A stretch of 64,000 nt of DNA from Chrysomallon squamiferum (Eukaryota > Mollusca > Gastropoda > Neomphalida > Peltospiridae), in assembly GCA_012295275.1 (NCBI GenBank), contig CM022677.1, positions 10,010,351 to 10,074,350 on the forward strand, given 5' to 3'. The notes beneath the pieces are model-generated. The model was not told where the DNA came from, did not search any database, and saw nothing but the letters and a program-made list of their open reading frames with translations. Below are positions 22,690-34,853 of this stretch, piece by piece. The translations under genes were made by a program, and so were the position numbers. Position 1 is the first letter of the stretch; each line of letters opens with the position of its first letter.

Positions 22690-23390
22690 AACTTAGTTTC
22701 ACTTAAGTGTTTTGAAGTTGAAAGTCCACAGACATTTCTTTTTTTACATCAACTGATAAATAAACAGAAAATTAGTTATATTATTTAGTTACTTATTAAC
22801 TTAATTAAGTAATTAATTCAGTTACTTCGTTTAATTTCATCTTTTTTTATTTAATATTATAATAAATTCATTAATTCATTATTATTTTTTTAAATTATAA
22901 TTATTTTTCTTTCTCGTTTAAAAATACTAAATAGCAAGATAAATTTCAAAACAAAATGAGATTTACTTTTAACATTTTCACCCAGCTCTCTCTCTCTCTC
23001 TCCATACATGTAAGCTATTGTTATTTTGCAGTTTATTTCAAGAAAGTGGTATTAAAAATATATTTATACATCCAGTGCAATTAAAATAAAACTGAAATAA
23101 AATATTTGTATGATAAAAATAAAATTCTTCTATCATTATTTTATTTAAAGTTTAAAACTATTTTACATTGTTTCTTGATATTCACGTATATATCAATATG
23201 TCTGTCTGTGTGTAAAATATAATTAATGTGTATAATATCAATGTAGTACTCTTTTTATAAATTTATCATTAACAGCTAAAACAAATTATTATTTTGTTGG
23301 GTTTTTTTGGATGAGGGTTCCAAGTGTACTCAACTATTCTACTTTATTTTCTTCTTTTTATTTTGCCTGACGTGGAGAAGAAAAGATCTG
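22690..23390. other. Intergenic, no gene seen
   Basis: AT-rich with attaat/ttaatt palindromic patches and TC runs near 22985 and 23396. No coding signal. Confidence 0.55.
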
Positions 23391-23394
23391 TCAG

Positions 23395-23433
<39 letters not shown>

Positions 23434-23559
23434 TTGACACTCACACACTCTCACTCACTCACACGTACCCACCACATCCATCAAAAATAAAATAGGAGAA
23501 ACAGCAGCACGAACAGAAAGTGCAAATAAAAATATCAATAATAAAAAAACAAAGGAAAA

Positions 23560-23960
23560 TGAAAAGAATATAAAATTAGAATATGTTATTTATGTTATAA
23601 AAATACTAATGATATAAAGCAACTACAAAAGTAAAATTAAAAAGCTATGCACCTATTATGTTAATTTGATTTAAAAATAAAAATAATATATCAATGCTTT
23701 ATAAAATAAAGTGAAATAAGAAGATGTAAAATTAAATCATTTATGTTACAAAAATACTAATGACATCAAGGCAACAAAAAAATTTAAAAACAGAATAAGA
23801 TAAAAAATTAGAATATTAATATCAGGGCAAAAAATAAAGTAAAATAAAGATATAATTAGGTATGTTAGTTATATTACAGAAATACTAATGCTATCACTAC
23901 AAAACAACACAAAAAGAAGACAATTATGTTAGAAATATATAAATGTTAATAACAACAGTA
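23560..23960 (+). repeat. Degenerate tandem repeat, ~130-150 bp unit, about 3 copies
   Basis: The motif atgttataaaaatactaatg recurs at about 23591, 23743 and 23872, each followed by an acaaaa/caac-rich stretch. Confidence 0.75.
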
Positions 23961-24017
23961 TCAGTAAAAGTGATTTTAAAACTACACAAACAAATCTCAG
24001 ACCTAAAAAACGCAATA

Positions 24018-24335
24018 AAAAGGAAATAATAAAATCAGTGACATTGTGGCAATTTAGATTATAATATTCTTGTAAGTTTAGTATTAAAATGTCTGAATAT
24101 AATTTGAATTTCTGTTTGAAATGTGTGTATGTGTGTTTGCATGGGTGAGTGTAACGCTTATTATGTATGTAATCTGTACTTCAGTGAAAGGGAAAAAATA
24201 AAATCAATTACATTATGACAGTGTAGATTATAATATTCATAGGTAATAAGTTTAATATCAAAATGTCTCTAGTATAATTTGAATTTATGTTTGAAATGTG
24301 TGTATGTGTGTGCAGTGGTGAGTGTGTATGTATGC
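24018..24335 (+). repeat. Tandem duplication, ~170-bp unit, 2 copies
   Basis: Both copies run through a gaaaa/aataaaatca start, tagattataatattc, a taagttta stretch, ataatttgaattt and tttgaaatgtgtgtatgtgt. Copy starts are about 24020 and 24190. Confidence 0.85.
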
Positions 24336-24390
24336 ATGTACATAGACATGGATGACGTGCATGCATACATCTGTATGTTTTCCTGTTAGC

Positions 24391-24599
24391 TCATTTCAGG
24401 TCACTGACAAACTCTGCTGACTGCTGATGTCTGATTTCTGAGTTTTTAGAGATTTTCTCTAGAGCAGCCACTAACACTTGTACTCTGAATTTGAGTCGTT
24501 TTTCTCTTCTGAGCAACTCATACAGGTCCTGAGCTACATCACATCAGTCAATCTCAACTCGGAGATATCTGGCGCTGTCAGCTCATCATCTTCATCATC
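24391..24599 (-). pseudogene. Broken exon of an MCC-like (colorectal mutant cancer protein) gene
   Basis: After a catcag acceptor at 24600-24602 the minus strand reads DDEDDELTAPDISELRLTD, a frameshift near 24538, then AQDLYELLRREKRLKFRVQV, LVAALEKI and SKNSEIRHQQSAEFVSDLK, and stops at TGA (24391-24393), followed in frame by AN. Human MCC has 'RREKKLKARVQELVSALERL' and 'SSEIRHQQSAEFVNDLKRAN' in its C-terminal coiled coil, so the match is specific. The TGA sits exactly where MCC has the Arg before 'AN', so CGA to TGA is the simplest cause. MCC is a coiled-coil scaffold linked to Wnt signalling and cytoskeleton. With a frameshift and a stop this copy cannot supply the normal C-terminus. The intact gene is probably elsewhere. 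Confidence 0.78.
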
Positions 24600-24870
24600 C
24601 TGATGATAAATGATTAGACATTGAACATTTTACTAATTACGAAAGCTATCAGATTATAATCATGACATACAATGAAAAATTCATTAAAATATTTAAATAA
24701 TAAAATTAAAAATTATAAAAACCATATTTCATCATTCTGATGGTTTAATATCAAAAGAATTGTAATAAGTAATTATCAGATTATCATCATCATCTTGATG
24801 GTAAATGATTGAAACTCAGTTACATAATAAAATCAAAATTATTAAAGCTGTCAGTTGATCATCTTGATGA
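24600..24870 (+). repeat. Degenerate tandem repeats with tcatcatcttgatg core
   Basis: The atcatc(c/t)tgatgataaatgatt motif occurs near 24592, 24785 and 24858, each followed by similar AT-rich sequence. The start of the MCC-like exon falls in the first copy. Confidence 0.6.
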
Positions 24871-26109
24871 TTCTACATTTAAAAGATTTAAAATTTAAAA
24901 AAGTAATTATGAAGAACAGAATCAGTAGTTATGGCATACAAAATAAATATTATGACAAAACCTATTATGGTGTTATTATTTCATTATTTATACATTTCTG
25001 TTACACTATATTCTTAGAAAACACACAATTTAACATTAGAATAAAGAGATGTGATAAACAGTATCAGTAATTATGACACAAAATCATTTATTTACGTGAT
25101 TAATATAGTAAGCTATTATAATTTAGTTTTCTGTTTATATGAACAAGTCAGTGTATTTAGAATAAAATAAAAGACAGTCTATCAACATGTCTCTGCCGAA
25201 TTAAGAATACTCACATAATAAAATAAATAGACAGTCTATCAAGTATTTTATTATTATTTAGTTTTTTTCTGATTAAATCAAGGTTTAAAACACATAATGA
25301 TTTAACAATAATGATGTATGTTATTATTATATTTGGTTTCCTGGGTTATATAAATATATCTGTCTATCTAGAACAGATGAAGTAAGACATAATTACATGT
25401 TTCTGTTTGCCCAGTCCGTTTATATATATATATATATATACTATCTGTTTAATACTGAAATATTAAAATAAAAATGAAAACACATTATATTGCTCATAAA
25501 TGTTGTTGTTGCAAACATAATAAAATTAAGAATGAAAAAAGTAAATAAATGAATAAAAAAGAACAAACCAGACAGACAATGAAACAAGTCTATACAAGTT
25601 TCCTGCTCTGTTGACACTATGTGTCAACTGAGGTGTAATAATTATACAAAAATATATTTGTTGGTGCAGAAAGGTTTTTTTGGGGGTGTTTTCTGTGTGA
25701 TCAGAACAGTTGCATTTCCAGTGAAAGAATTAAATATTTCTTCCTTCTTACTGACATTAACTTTTCTCAACAACTGAGCAGAATTCTAAATATCGTGGTG
25801 TAGCTGGTCATTGATTATAAACTAGATTTAAAGACAGAATGAAAAATAAACAAAAATATAAAAAAATGAAACATCTCTTGATTTGTTTACCAAGTTTATT
25901 CTTCAAAACAAATGGTAGTTCTAAATACTGTGTTATAGTTTCAAATTCAGCTATAAGCTTCAGAAAAAGAAAACAGAATCATGTGGGTTGTTGTTAACAG
26001 GTTTTTAATAATATTTATATTATGTGTATAATCAACATACTTTTGCTGTTTTTAACCTGTCAGGACATCTGACCTTTGACCATGGACAGTGACTGGCTGA
26101 TGCAATGTT
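24871..26109. other. Intergenic/intronic, no gene seen
   Basis: AT-rich. A TA run at 25421-25440. A short repeated phrase, gacagtctatcaa, occurs at about 25171 and 25231 in a local ~60-bp duplication. Confidence 0.5.
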
Positions 26110-26244
26110 TTAACGCAATAAGTGAACAGGAAATATGGTCACATTGTGTGCTTTATCTTCTCTGTGACTTCTGATGTTCCATGTAAGGTGTGTCAGCCAA
26201 AGGGATGCAACTTGAGGTTTGTCTGCTTCAGCTTTTTGTTTTGG
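26110..26244 (-). CDS. Candidate exon, unknown product
   Basis: A tttacag acceptor starts a phase-0 frame of 44 codons and a stop (26110-26112): PKQKAEADKPQVASLWLTHL, TWNIRSHREDKAHNVTIF and PVHLLR. It joins in phase with the 26697-26762 island across a 452-bp intron. It could be a terminal exon or an internal one with a missed donor. The family is not recognised. Its place 1.5 kb upstream, in gene direction, of the MCC-like exon raises the possibility of one locus, but I see no phase evidence for that. Confidence 0.4.
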   Translation of the reverse strand, partial: PKQKAEADKPQVASLWLTHLTWNIRSHREDKAHNVTIFPVHLLR

Positions 26245-26603
26245 CTGTAAATTGTAATAAACAACTTTTTCAATCTTCACATTTTATGTTAACAGTGAGA
26301 GAACAAAAACAATAATAAAAAACACAACAAATTCAAAACACACTTTTGATATTTTTGTTTACAAATAACTGCCTGTTCCCAGCAACAAGGTAAGGCTATT
26401 GGTATCACAGCCAATATTCAAGAATTTATGAGAAAAACAATTAATCCTAGTCTTACTGGGTTATATCTGACAAACAAATAAAAAAAAAAAAAAAAGTTAA
26501 TAAGAAATATGATTTGCTAAATGATTATAAAATATGTACCACACATTTTGCAATCATTGGTGATAAATAATAATGAAAATTTAATGGCATTAAATGAAAT
26601 ATG

Positions 26604-26668
26604 TACAATCTGTGTCAGCATCACCAGGTAGATTAATACTGTGATACTGTCACATGACACAGATTGTA
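26604..26668 (+). repeat. Perfect 14-bp inverted repeat with 37-bp loop
   Basis: The arms tacaatctgtgtca and tgacacagattgta are exact reverse complements. They lie just downstream, in minus-strand terms, of the donor at 26697, so in a transcript this hairpin would be intronic. Confidence 0.85.
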
Positions 26669-26696
26669 TAAGTTATACTGTTTATTATTACTCTAC

Positions 26697-26762
26697 CTGG
26701 AGATGGTGGTCTTCTGTAGGTGGTGCCCATGTCTGTCCATTTTTCAAGTACAATGCAGGAAA
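26697..26762 (-). CDS. Candidate 22-codon exon, unknown product
   Basis: Sharp boundaries: a ctgttag acceptor and a gtagag donor enclose exactly 66 nt, phase 0-0, reading FPALYLKNGQTWAPPTEDHH then LQ. Splicing to 26110-26244 keeps the frame. I do not recognise the protein. Confidence 0.42.
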
Positions 26763-26983
26763 CTAACAGAAAAACAAAAACAAAATAATTAATTTTAAAA
26801 AATTATGTTATATTATTTGGATTTACAAAAATAATTTTGTGACATAATAAATAAATAAATAAATTTATATTAAAAAAATAATTTTTAAAAAACAGAAGAA
26901 AAAAGAAAAATCAATATATTAATTATAAAACAATGAGACAAAAATATGTAGATGAGAACTGAGACTTTTCAAAATTTAATTAC

Positions 26984-26984
26984 A

Positions 26985-27032
<48 letters not shown>
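26984..27032 (+). repeat. (AAT)n microsatellite
   Basis: About 16 uninterrupted ATA/TAA units. Confidence 0.95.
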
Positions 27033-27034
<2 letters not shown>

Positions 27035-28030
27035 TAATTCAAGAAAACTATGAATATCAAAATAGAATATTGCACACAAATACATTAGATATTTTACATT
27101 ATAAATACTATCGGTAATAATTAATGCAGTATCGCATCTTTAATTTATTATAACAGTTAACCACTTACTAAGTTTAGTAACAAATTTTCCATGAAAATTA
27201 ATCAAATGCTCTATATAGTGCATATAATAATACACATCAATAAAGCTTAAACACATAAATCTAAGAATAACAGATTTCAATATTAAATTTAGCAATGGGT
27301 TAATTTAGATTAATAATAAAATTAGCAGGGCTTTAAAAATAAGAAAATTAATAAACAGATGAGCAATCTAATTTAACCAAAACATAACCTGCAAATAAAG
27401 ATTCAAAACAAAATTTAACAGAAAAGATCATTTATGATATTAAACTTAGAGCCCTGTAATAATAACTCATGTTATACAGTTATAATCGATGATGAAGAGG
27501 ATTAAAATGGAGAAATTTACATATTGCTACATGAATATTTTGTAAATGATAAATCAATTAATCTATAAATAAATGATAATAATGAAAAATATAAATAATA
27601 ATAATAATAATGATGAAATGATGATGATGATAATAAGAAAATGGTGATTTCTAACTACATTATTTTGATGCATGTTTCAATATGGTATAAATTCTGAAAA
27701 TTCTGTGGAATGATTCCTGTGGAACGGTTGCTGTCCCCTAAACATTCTTGGTAACTAGTTCTATAGATATTTGCTGTTTTCATTGTATTACCCTGTATGT
27801 GATTGATGTGACAGATTACAATATTTCTATTCATCTATTTTATTCTTTACTACAATACTGAATGTTCAGCTAGTGTAAATACAGTTTATAAAAGTGTCTT
27901 GTGTTTGTTCTGTTCTAGTGATACGGTATTTATAATATACTGCATACATAGATCCCATACTGACCACAAGAGCAAGTCAACTCAGGTAGTACCTGCCCGG
28001 GACAGATACACATTTACAACTTAGGGGAAT
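27033..28030. other. Intergenic/intronic, no gene seen
   Basis: AT-rich DNA with ATA and GATGAT simple-repeat patches near 27570-27640. No exon boundaries supported. Confidence 0.5.
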
Positions 28031-28039
28031 TCCCATGGC

Positions 28040-28769
28040 ACCAAGTAAAGCATTATAATGATAATGTTAATATAATAATAAAAATAACAATTAACAAAAC
28101 AGCAAATAACTGATTATTATTACACTGTTTTATTGTTAATTAAGATTTGTCTCTAAGACATAAATGATAAAATAAAAGAAACTCACAATTCAGAATGCAT
28201 GAGAATGGTTTCTGTAACAGCTGATTCATCCTTTCCCATGATGTAAGTTACCTTTCTAGACAGCACCTCAATAATACTGAAATAATACTACATAAAATAT
28301 TTAACATTAGTAGTAAGTATATAGTTTATTAATTTTAATAAAAACATGATATTTTTTTAATCAATCTACATTTGTCAGACAAACGCATTTTTTCTGCTTA
28401 TTATCATATTTCAGTTATTTTTATTTATGTAGGAAATTAGCCAAGACACAGGTACACACACATACAGCCAATATCTCTCTCTCTCTCTCTCACACATATA
28501 CATTATATATATATATATATATACACTCTCTCTCTCACACAGACATATATATATATATATATATACACTCTCTCTCTCTCTCATTGACTTTGCAGTAAAG
28601 TAATCATTATCTCTAGGTAAAGATTTAAGGCAACTAAGTAAACTTTAGTTTTGACAAAACAGTTTAGTTGTGTGTTATCACTAACAATAACAAGCTCAAA
28701 AGACAGGACAAAAATTACAAACACAGGTTGTAGAAATGTTCTAACTTTAAGTATACAATCAAGTAATTA

Positions 28770-28800
<31 letters not shown>

Positions 28801-28890
28801 AACTAATAAAACATACCCTGCCACTGTTGAGATGTTTCTGAAAACATTCTAACACAGGCCTGACACATCACTTGACACCAGACTGCTGAT
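28040..28890 (+). repeat. Segmental duplication, copy B (partner 1690-2215)
   Basis: Diverged direct copy of 1690-2215. It is longer because of extra TC/TA/CA microsatellites at 28470-28580 and 28770-28798. The 3' block at 28801-28890 keeps the acccaggcctgac-type core and the donor end of the exon seen intact at 2195-2328. Confidence 0.8.
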
Positions 28891-29513
28891 AACATTTTGT
28901 GTCATCTAGAAAATTACACAATAATAATAAAATAATAATACTTTTTTAACATGATGATGATAAAAATTAATATCAATAATATTAATAACCATAACAACAA
29001 CAACAGTAGTAGTAATAGTAGTAATAATACATTAATAGTAAAAATAGCAATAATAAAACAATAACGGTAATAATAATTTACTATATACATTTTTATCTAT
29101 TATTGATTATAATACTAAATAATAAGCATAATATTTGTTAATGAGAAAAAGAAGGAATGAATGTTTTATTCAACAACATGTATATGGGATCATATTTTTG
29201 CTTTTGCATTTATGAAGGAATGTGGTAACTATACTGTAGAAAAGTGTCATGACCAGGAAACACAAATTTCTTCATAGATAATTTTCAGAGCATTTATTTT
29301 TCGATTTTTGATGAATAATTATAAGTTTTATATAATATAAAGCCTGAAACTTGAGGTAATTCAAACAAAATGACAGTGTACATAATAACTTTAATAATTA
29401 GAATATATTATATTTATCTTGAAATATTTGAAATTTATAAAATATTTCACTCACATCTCATTTTCTCCAAATGCTTTCTGCAAAATCCATGCCGGCGATG
29501 AATTTAATTTGGC
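28187..29513 (-). pseudogene. Two phase-matched exons, diverged paralogue of the 1.4-2.3 kb locus
   Basis: Exon 29455-29513 (tgccag acceptor, gtgagt donor) reads AKLNSSPAWILQKAFGENE plus AT. Exon 28187-28276 (atttcag acceptor, gtgagt donor) starts with T, completing Ile, and reads IIEVLSRKVTYIMGKDESAV then TETILMHSE plus TT. The second exon is clearly homologous to 1871-1951. Its end is one base out of phase compared with that copy, and the next island (26697) starts in phase 0, so a frameshift at the end is likely. That, plus loss of the 2195-2328 exon equivalent (only its end remains near 28880), points to a decayed copy. Function unknown. Confidence 0.42.
28470..28585 (+). repeat. Nested TC, CA and TA microsatellites
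   Basis: Two tandem cassettes, each of TC run, CA steps and TA run, ending in acactctctct. Confidence 0.9.
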
Positions 29514-30640
29514 CTGGCAAACATCAAAAATAAATAAATGTTAATAATGATACGAAGAAGAAAATGAAAAACAGTAACTGAGTAATAATGATTTTAAAAA
29601 TAACAATAAATTGAATAATAAAAATTAAAAGTCGTAATAATAGTAATAATAATAAAATGAAGATGAAGAAAAAGAAAAAACCATTCCATCATCCATGGTA
29701 AGAATTTCAGCCAGGACGTGACATTCTCTCTTTCAAATCTTTGATACCTCAGTGCTAAGAATTCGCGCGAATCTCCGAATCGGAGTCGCGCTACCATTCG
29801 CGCAAAATAAAACATCCGAATCCATTTGGATTCGTATGATATATTTCAAAAATTCTATTAAACTCGACAACGAGTAAAACGTTATCGAATTAAAAACAAA
29901 AATGCGTAGCATACATAGGAATCTCTGTATGTTCAAAACATCGTGGTTTATCGAGACTAGTCTGGCCTGAGTCCTAGCGGTGGTTGACCCATTTCTATGA
30001 ACCAAATTACCAAGAAACAGAACCGAAAGGAACATGTTTGTGTTACCGCATCTATTTTTTCGGTAGGCGAACTTCTTCGATCCCCATATGCAGAGACTGG
30101 TCCTAACCTACAAATATATAATATCCTACATATGCATCTATATACCCACTACACAACTACAAAAAATAGCAAAAATATTAAATTTACATGGCTGAAATAA
30201 GATTTATTCTTTGTTTTGTTTTTTTCGCGTCAGCTGATTTCCGCTATCTTTAATATCACAACATGCACGATGTCGACCGAGGTATCACACAGTTGTGGCT
30301 AAACACCTTTCAGACAATCAGAGGCTGAGAACTGTCACAGGATCAGTATACGTACACTTCCCCTACAGAGTAATATTACAATGCGGGATGTGGAACACGG
30401 ATGAGAGAATGAAAGGAATAAATAAGTAAACATGCAAAAGAAAATATTATAGAAATTATGAACTATGTTAGAATTAAAACAAAACAAATATAATTAGAAT
30501 GAAAAGAACGAAACAATAAAGGTACGAGAGACAGAATTAAAAATGATAATAAATTAAATAAATTAAAATAAAAAATCGTATAATCGACCGCTTGGAAAAT
30601 AAGATGAGATATTTAGAAGGTCACTGTAAGTTCAAGCTGA
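28891..30640. other. Intergenic with one exon island noted separately
   Basis: AT-rich. 29740-30060 has more CG than its surroundings (for example gcgcgaatctccgaatcgga), and open frames on both strands, but none with convincing start or splice support. Confidence 0.4.
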
Positions 30641-30649
30641 GAGCACAGT

Positions 30650-30877
30650 TAGAAATGGTGTTAGCATCAGAATTAATTTCAGTCTCTTCGTTAGGGTTAC
30701 GTTTAAGGTAGGTTATGGTTAGGATGAGGGTTATTTAAATTTTATTATCAATGTTACGATAATGTTCAAAATAATTTTACGGTCATGAGGAGCAGCGTTA
30801 ACGTAAGAATCAAAGTTGTGGCCTTGGGTGGGATTACATTTAGAAGCTGAGCTAGGGTTAGGGTTAGGGTTAGGATA
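30650..30877 (-). repeat. Single telomere-composite satellite unit, inverted relative to 61.6-62.9 kb
   Basis: Reverse complement contains ttaacgctgctcctcatgac, aaaattattttgaacattat and taatttaaataacc-like sequence, matching the unit near 62210-62290, and it is flanked by (TTAGGG)-type repeats: three near-perfect units at 30849-30877 and degenerate ones at 30695-30735. Confidence 0.82.
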
Positions 30878-30879
30878 AG

Positions 30880-31090
30880 CACATAAACCTGGGAGAACTG
30901 AGCTGGAGCCATGGAGAAGTTGCCATCCATGAAGCTGGCAGTCGCCGTGGCCAGGCGCCTGAGTCCCAGTTCTGTACTAAAGGCGATGATCCTGCTAACA
31001 GCCTCTGGTCCAGTGTCGTAGAGTAGGAATGGCTCTGGATAAGGGCCAGCGGTCTTCTGTCACTCATCTGGTAGCTATGAACTCAGAGAG
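30880..31090 (-). pseudogene. MULE-type transposase fragment
   Basis: One minus frame reads PEPFLLYDTGPEAVSRII, AFSTELGLRRLATATAS and FMDGNFSMAPAQFSQVYV. 'FLLYD(S/T)G', '(R)ILIFAT...L.LL' and 'WFMDGTFK.AP..F.Q(L/V)Y.I' mark the start of the catalytic domain in MULE/FLYWCH-type transposases; the D of MDG is the first acidic catalytic residue. An upstream stop (TGA at about 31078) and abrupt replacement by telomere-like repeat right after QVYVL show a truncated relic. Upstream sequence to 31300 has weak similarity in other frames. Confidence 0.72.
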
Positions 31091-31299
31091 GTGCTGTGGT
31101 ACTGGAGGAGTCTTGTGTTAGTTGTGTAAACTGCGCTTAGTGTTCTCGATTGGTAGGCGAAGATCTGTGATGGCTTTTCCAGTGAGTTCGCAGCTTAATC
31201 ATGCATGGCGCTGCGAACTTGGTGTCTGAGATCTCAGTGTCATCAGGTGCATGAACGACCGGGTTCAGTCATATCTGCCGTAGAGCTGAGTGTAACCAC

Positions 31300-32560
31300 A
31301 CAACCTACAAAGACATGATATAACACTAATTAATACCAGAATATGAAGTCATTGGGAAATATTGATATTCAAACCTTAGACCCGTCCTATAACTTTTTAC
31401 TGTGATCTGAAGAAATATACATGAATTTCCCGCCCATCCAATTAAATCGCATTCATTAACACATCATTGCATTTCAGAAATTTAAAATATAAATACATAC
31501 CAAGACTGACTTTCTTGGAGTACTTCCACCAAATCTTATTCTTCCTAGTAGCTAACTTGGTATACATGTGGCCATGATAACAAATTTTTGATCCACCTTA
31601 CTGACTCCATAGTAATTTTATTGATATGTTTGTGGAATGTATTCTAATGATGGCACTAATGAGTCTTAGGAATGGTGCTCCCTCACAGCTTTTATATTCA
31701 TAGCATGGGTAATTAAGTTGGAAGCCATCTGGGAAGCCATATAATGGGATAGATCTGAAGATAAGATAAAGGGATAGATCTGAGGACATAAAGAGAAGGG
31801 ATTATCCTTTGAATGGATCCAATGGCTTCTTAAAGAAAACGATAAATGAGACATTTAAAGAACCCATTGGATAGGTCAAGAACTCAATGACAATTAAAAC
31901 TCAGTTGGGTAACTTAATTGGGAAACTGACTTATGTTAGAGATATGTAGAGATATAGATTGATACAGTATTTATGGTGAAACATACGGATTATCAATTGG
32001 GGAATGATAATTAATGGGTGAAAGCTGCATATTTATGATGAATATTGAAGAAGCATCAAAAATATTGTTTAACACAAAAAATAATTTGAAATACCTTTAA
32101 CATATTTAAATGAGGAATTTTAGTATAAATGTAGTGTTTCGTTCTTTCCGTTTCTTTTTTTTTTCCTGTTACTTTTTTCTGTTTCTTTCTTTCCTACAAC
32201 CATATTTTTAATACAAAAACATTTGTTCTCAACTGTTTTAAATCCTGACATCTGCAAAATCAAACTCATTGCATCTTATCTAAAAACAATAAATGGAAAA
32301 TTGTGCTGAAATTGTTTCAATTTCTTAACATTAAAAATATTAAGGCACATTCAAATAATTTAAAACAAACAAACAAACAAAAAAAAAAAAAAAAAAAAAA
32401 AAAAAGAAAAAAAAATAATCTTTGTGTGTTTTTATTTTTATTATGTATATAATTTATCAAAATCTGTTGTCTGTCAACCAGCAAAAGATAATCTGACATA
32501 ATCATTATCTTGTTCGAGTTTATGAAAACAAACATTCAAAGCACAAGTTGAACATCAGTC
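31300..32560. other. Intergenic, no gene seen
   Basis: No supported exon. Contains a 22-23 bp tandem pair built on gggatagatctgaagataag / gggatagatctgaggacata at 31746-31795 and a poly(A) tract at 32377-32415 bounded by caaa repeats. Confidence 0.5.
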
Positions 32561-32574
32561 ATGCTGTACATCTC

Positions 32575-33020
32575 TCTCTCTCTCGCTCTCTCAACTCAGT
32601 CTTTGTTGTCTATTTACAAACACGTTAAATAGAGTTATTTCCCTTAGACCATTAATGCATATGCAATGTCAAGCTAAATTCGATTTACTATGTTTAGATG
32701 AATTCGGCTAATTCTATAAATGTTTTAGAGCAAAATATTCTAATATTAAATTATATTAAATTCAAAAGGTTATAAAGAGCCAGTTTCCATTATTTGTTAA
32801 ATAAACATTTGATTTATTATTATTACTTAATTAATTTTTGAAAATTTCCTTTTTCGGTTAAAACATTTATTTATTCTTTTATTTCATTTTCGATTTGTCT
32901 CGAGTAAAAACAGTGAATTTTTATACAACCTATACTCTCTAAATCTTAAGCAGTCAAGATCACTCAGGGTTTCTTCGTGTGATATCTGCTTTGGTTTTAT
33001 ATAATAGAAATAAGTGAATA
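32575..33020 (+). repeat. Direct duplication, copy A (partner 33725-34010)
   Basis: The run gttaaatagagttatttccc followed by ttagacca is shared at 32624-32652 and 33766-33793. Flanks match loosely for some 300 bp (aactaattctgtataatgtttt and gccagtttccattatt types). Copy B lies inside the first intron of the 33-36 kb gene model, and copy A just upstream of its start. Confidence 0.8.
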
Positions 33021-33080
33021 GTTCCTATTTAAGATTGTCATTTTTTGTTCAGTAGTAAACGTATTTGTAGCAAACGCAAC

Positions 33081-33274
33081 ATGTCACGCGAGGTCTCGAT
33101 TACGTCATTCGTTTTACAAACTACACCAGGTATAAAAAGTTTCAGAGGCGGAGAAAATGCTGAATCTTTTTTAAAAATAAAATAAAATATACAGGAAACG
33201 GTGAAGATGTTGAAGTGAATATAAACTACTCTGCTGGATAGGCTTAATGTTTTTTTGTTTTCTTTTTCTTTTTC

Positions 33275-33334
<60 letters not shown>

Positions 33335-34821
33335 GGAAACGTGAGAAGAATGGTGGAAACTGAGTTACGCTTTACTTGAACAAGAACATTTTGTTTTCGT
33401 TACTGCAAAACAAAGGACATTTGAGCTGCTGTGTACAGGGACAAGCGCAGTATTCTATTGAGATAAAACACAAATAATTAACTTAGTTAACAAAATAAAT
33501 AAATAAATAAATTTATTAATATTAACCTCGAAAATCCTTCAGTATTTTGAGTATACACTGAACCTCTCTCTGTGTGTGTGTGTGTGTGTGTTGATAATTG
33601 TTTCTTTATAATGACGAGAGTAATACTATCTGACATAACGACATTAAAGATCAAAACAACAACAGTCTTAGTCTTTCTGATTTATTGAAACAATTATTTC
33701 TGAGTGACTTTTATTTTATTTTATTTTTTTCAACACTCAGTCTTTTTGGTATATTTACCAACATGTTAAATAGAGTTATTTCCCTTAGACCACGAACTTC
33801 TGAAATAGGTTACTTCTCGCATCTGCGATGTGACAGTATATTAGATTTGCTCATTTTTAGATAAAAAGAACTAATTCTGTATAATGTTTTGTAGTAGACA
33901 GAACCAACTTACTATCTTTTAAATAACAGTTTCCTTTATTTTTGGTTTATTTAATGTGTTATTATTATTTATTAAATCATTGTAAAATGTTTATTTCATT
34001 TAATGTTTTTCATTTAATATATATATTTTTTTTTATTTTTTTTTATTTTAGGAAAGGCGCAGGAGTCAAGGTTTGATATGAACAACCATCCTTATCAGTG
34101 TAAATCAGAAAAAGTTCAGAAAATAGACGTAAAATAATTGAATCTGAAAGTTTAAAAACTTCCATGACCTCACGGAAAATACCGATCGAAACCGACGATC
34201 ACAGCATCGAACGCCGATCAATGTTTACAAACTTTTAAACATGTAGTCCTTTATAATCAATTCTATTTGGATTATTAAAGGTAATTTGGGGAAGTATGTC
34301 ATATAACCAATGCGTCTTATACATAGATTGAGAAGTAACTGTTGTAAAGGTAGAAACATTTTTTTGTTGTTGTTTTAGTTTGTACCGTTGACGTATTATA
34401 CCATGTCGTACCTATTTCGTATTATACATTTTTTCAGATATTATTAGACGTCGCCAGCCAATAATAATAATTAATTAATAAATAGATAGATAAATAAATA
34501 ATAATAAAAAAAAATATTAGAATAAAATTAAATAATTGAAATAAAATTCAAAAAAAAAAAAAAATTTCACTGACGCTGGTGGATGAATATTCTCTTTAGG
34601 TACCATAATGTGGACTCGTTACTCTTTCAAAACTCCATAGCGGACGTCTCTGAGTACGTAGATGTAAACCGATACTTGAAACCATTATAAATTTTAATTT
34701 TAATATTTAGTTCCATTTTCAATGCATTAGAGATGGTATTTACATGGAAAAAGCAAACTGATCACGTGTTATTTGAATGATTGCTTTGATACATTCGCTG
34801 TAATGCCTGATAACAGTTTTA

Positions 34822-34853
<32 letters not shown>

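Noticed and set aside
31598-31854. Overlapping minus-strand frames of about 60 codons
   Set aside because: No gene-like composition, family match or splice support; AT-rich chance frames.
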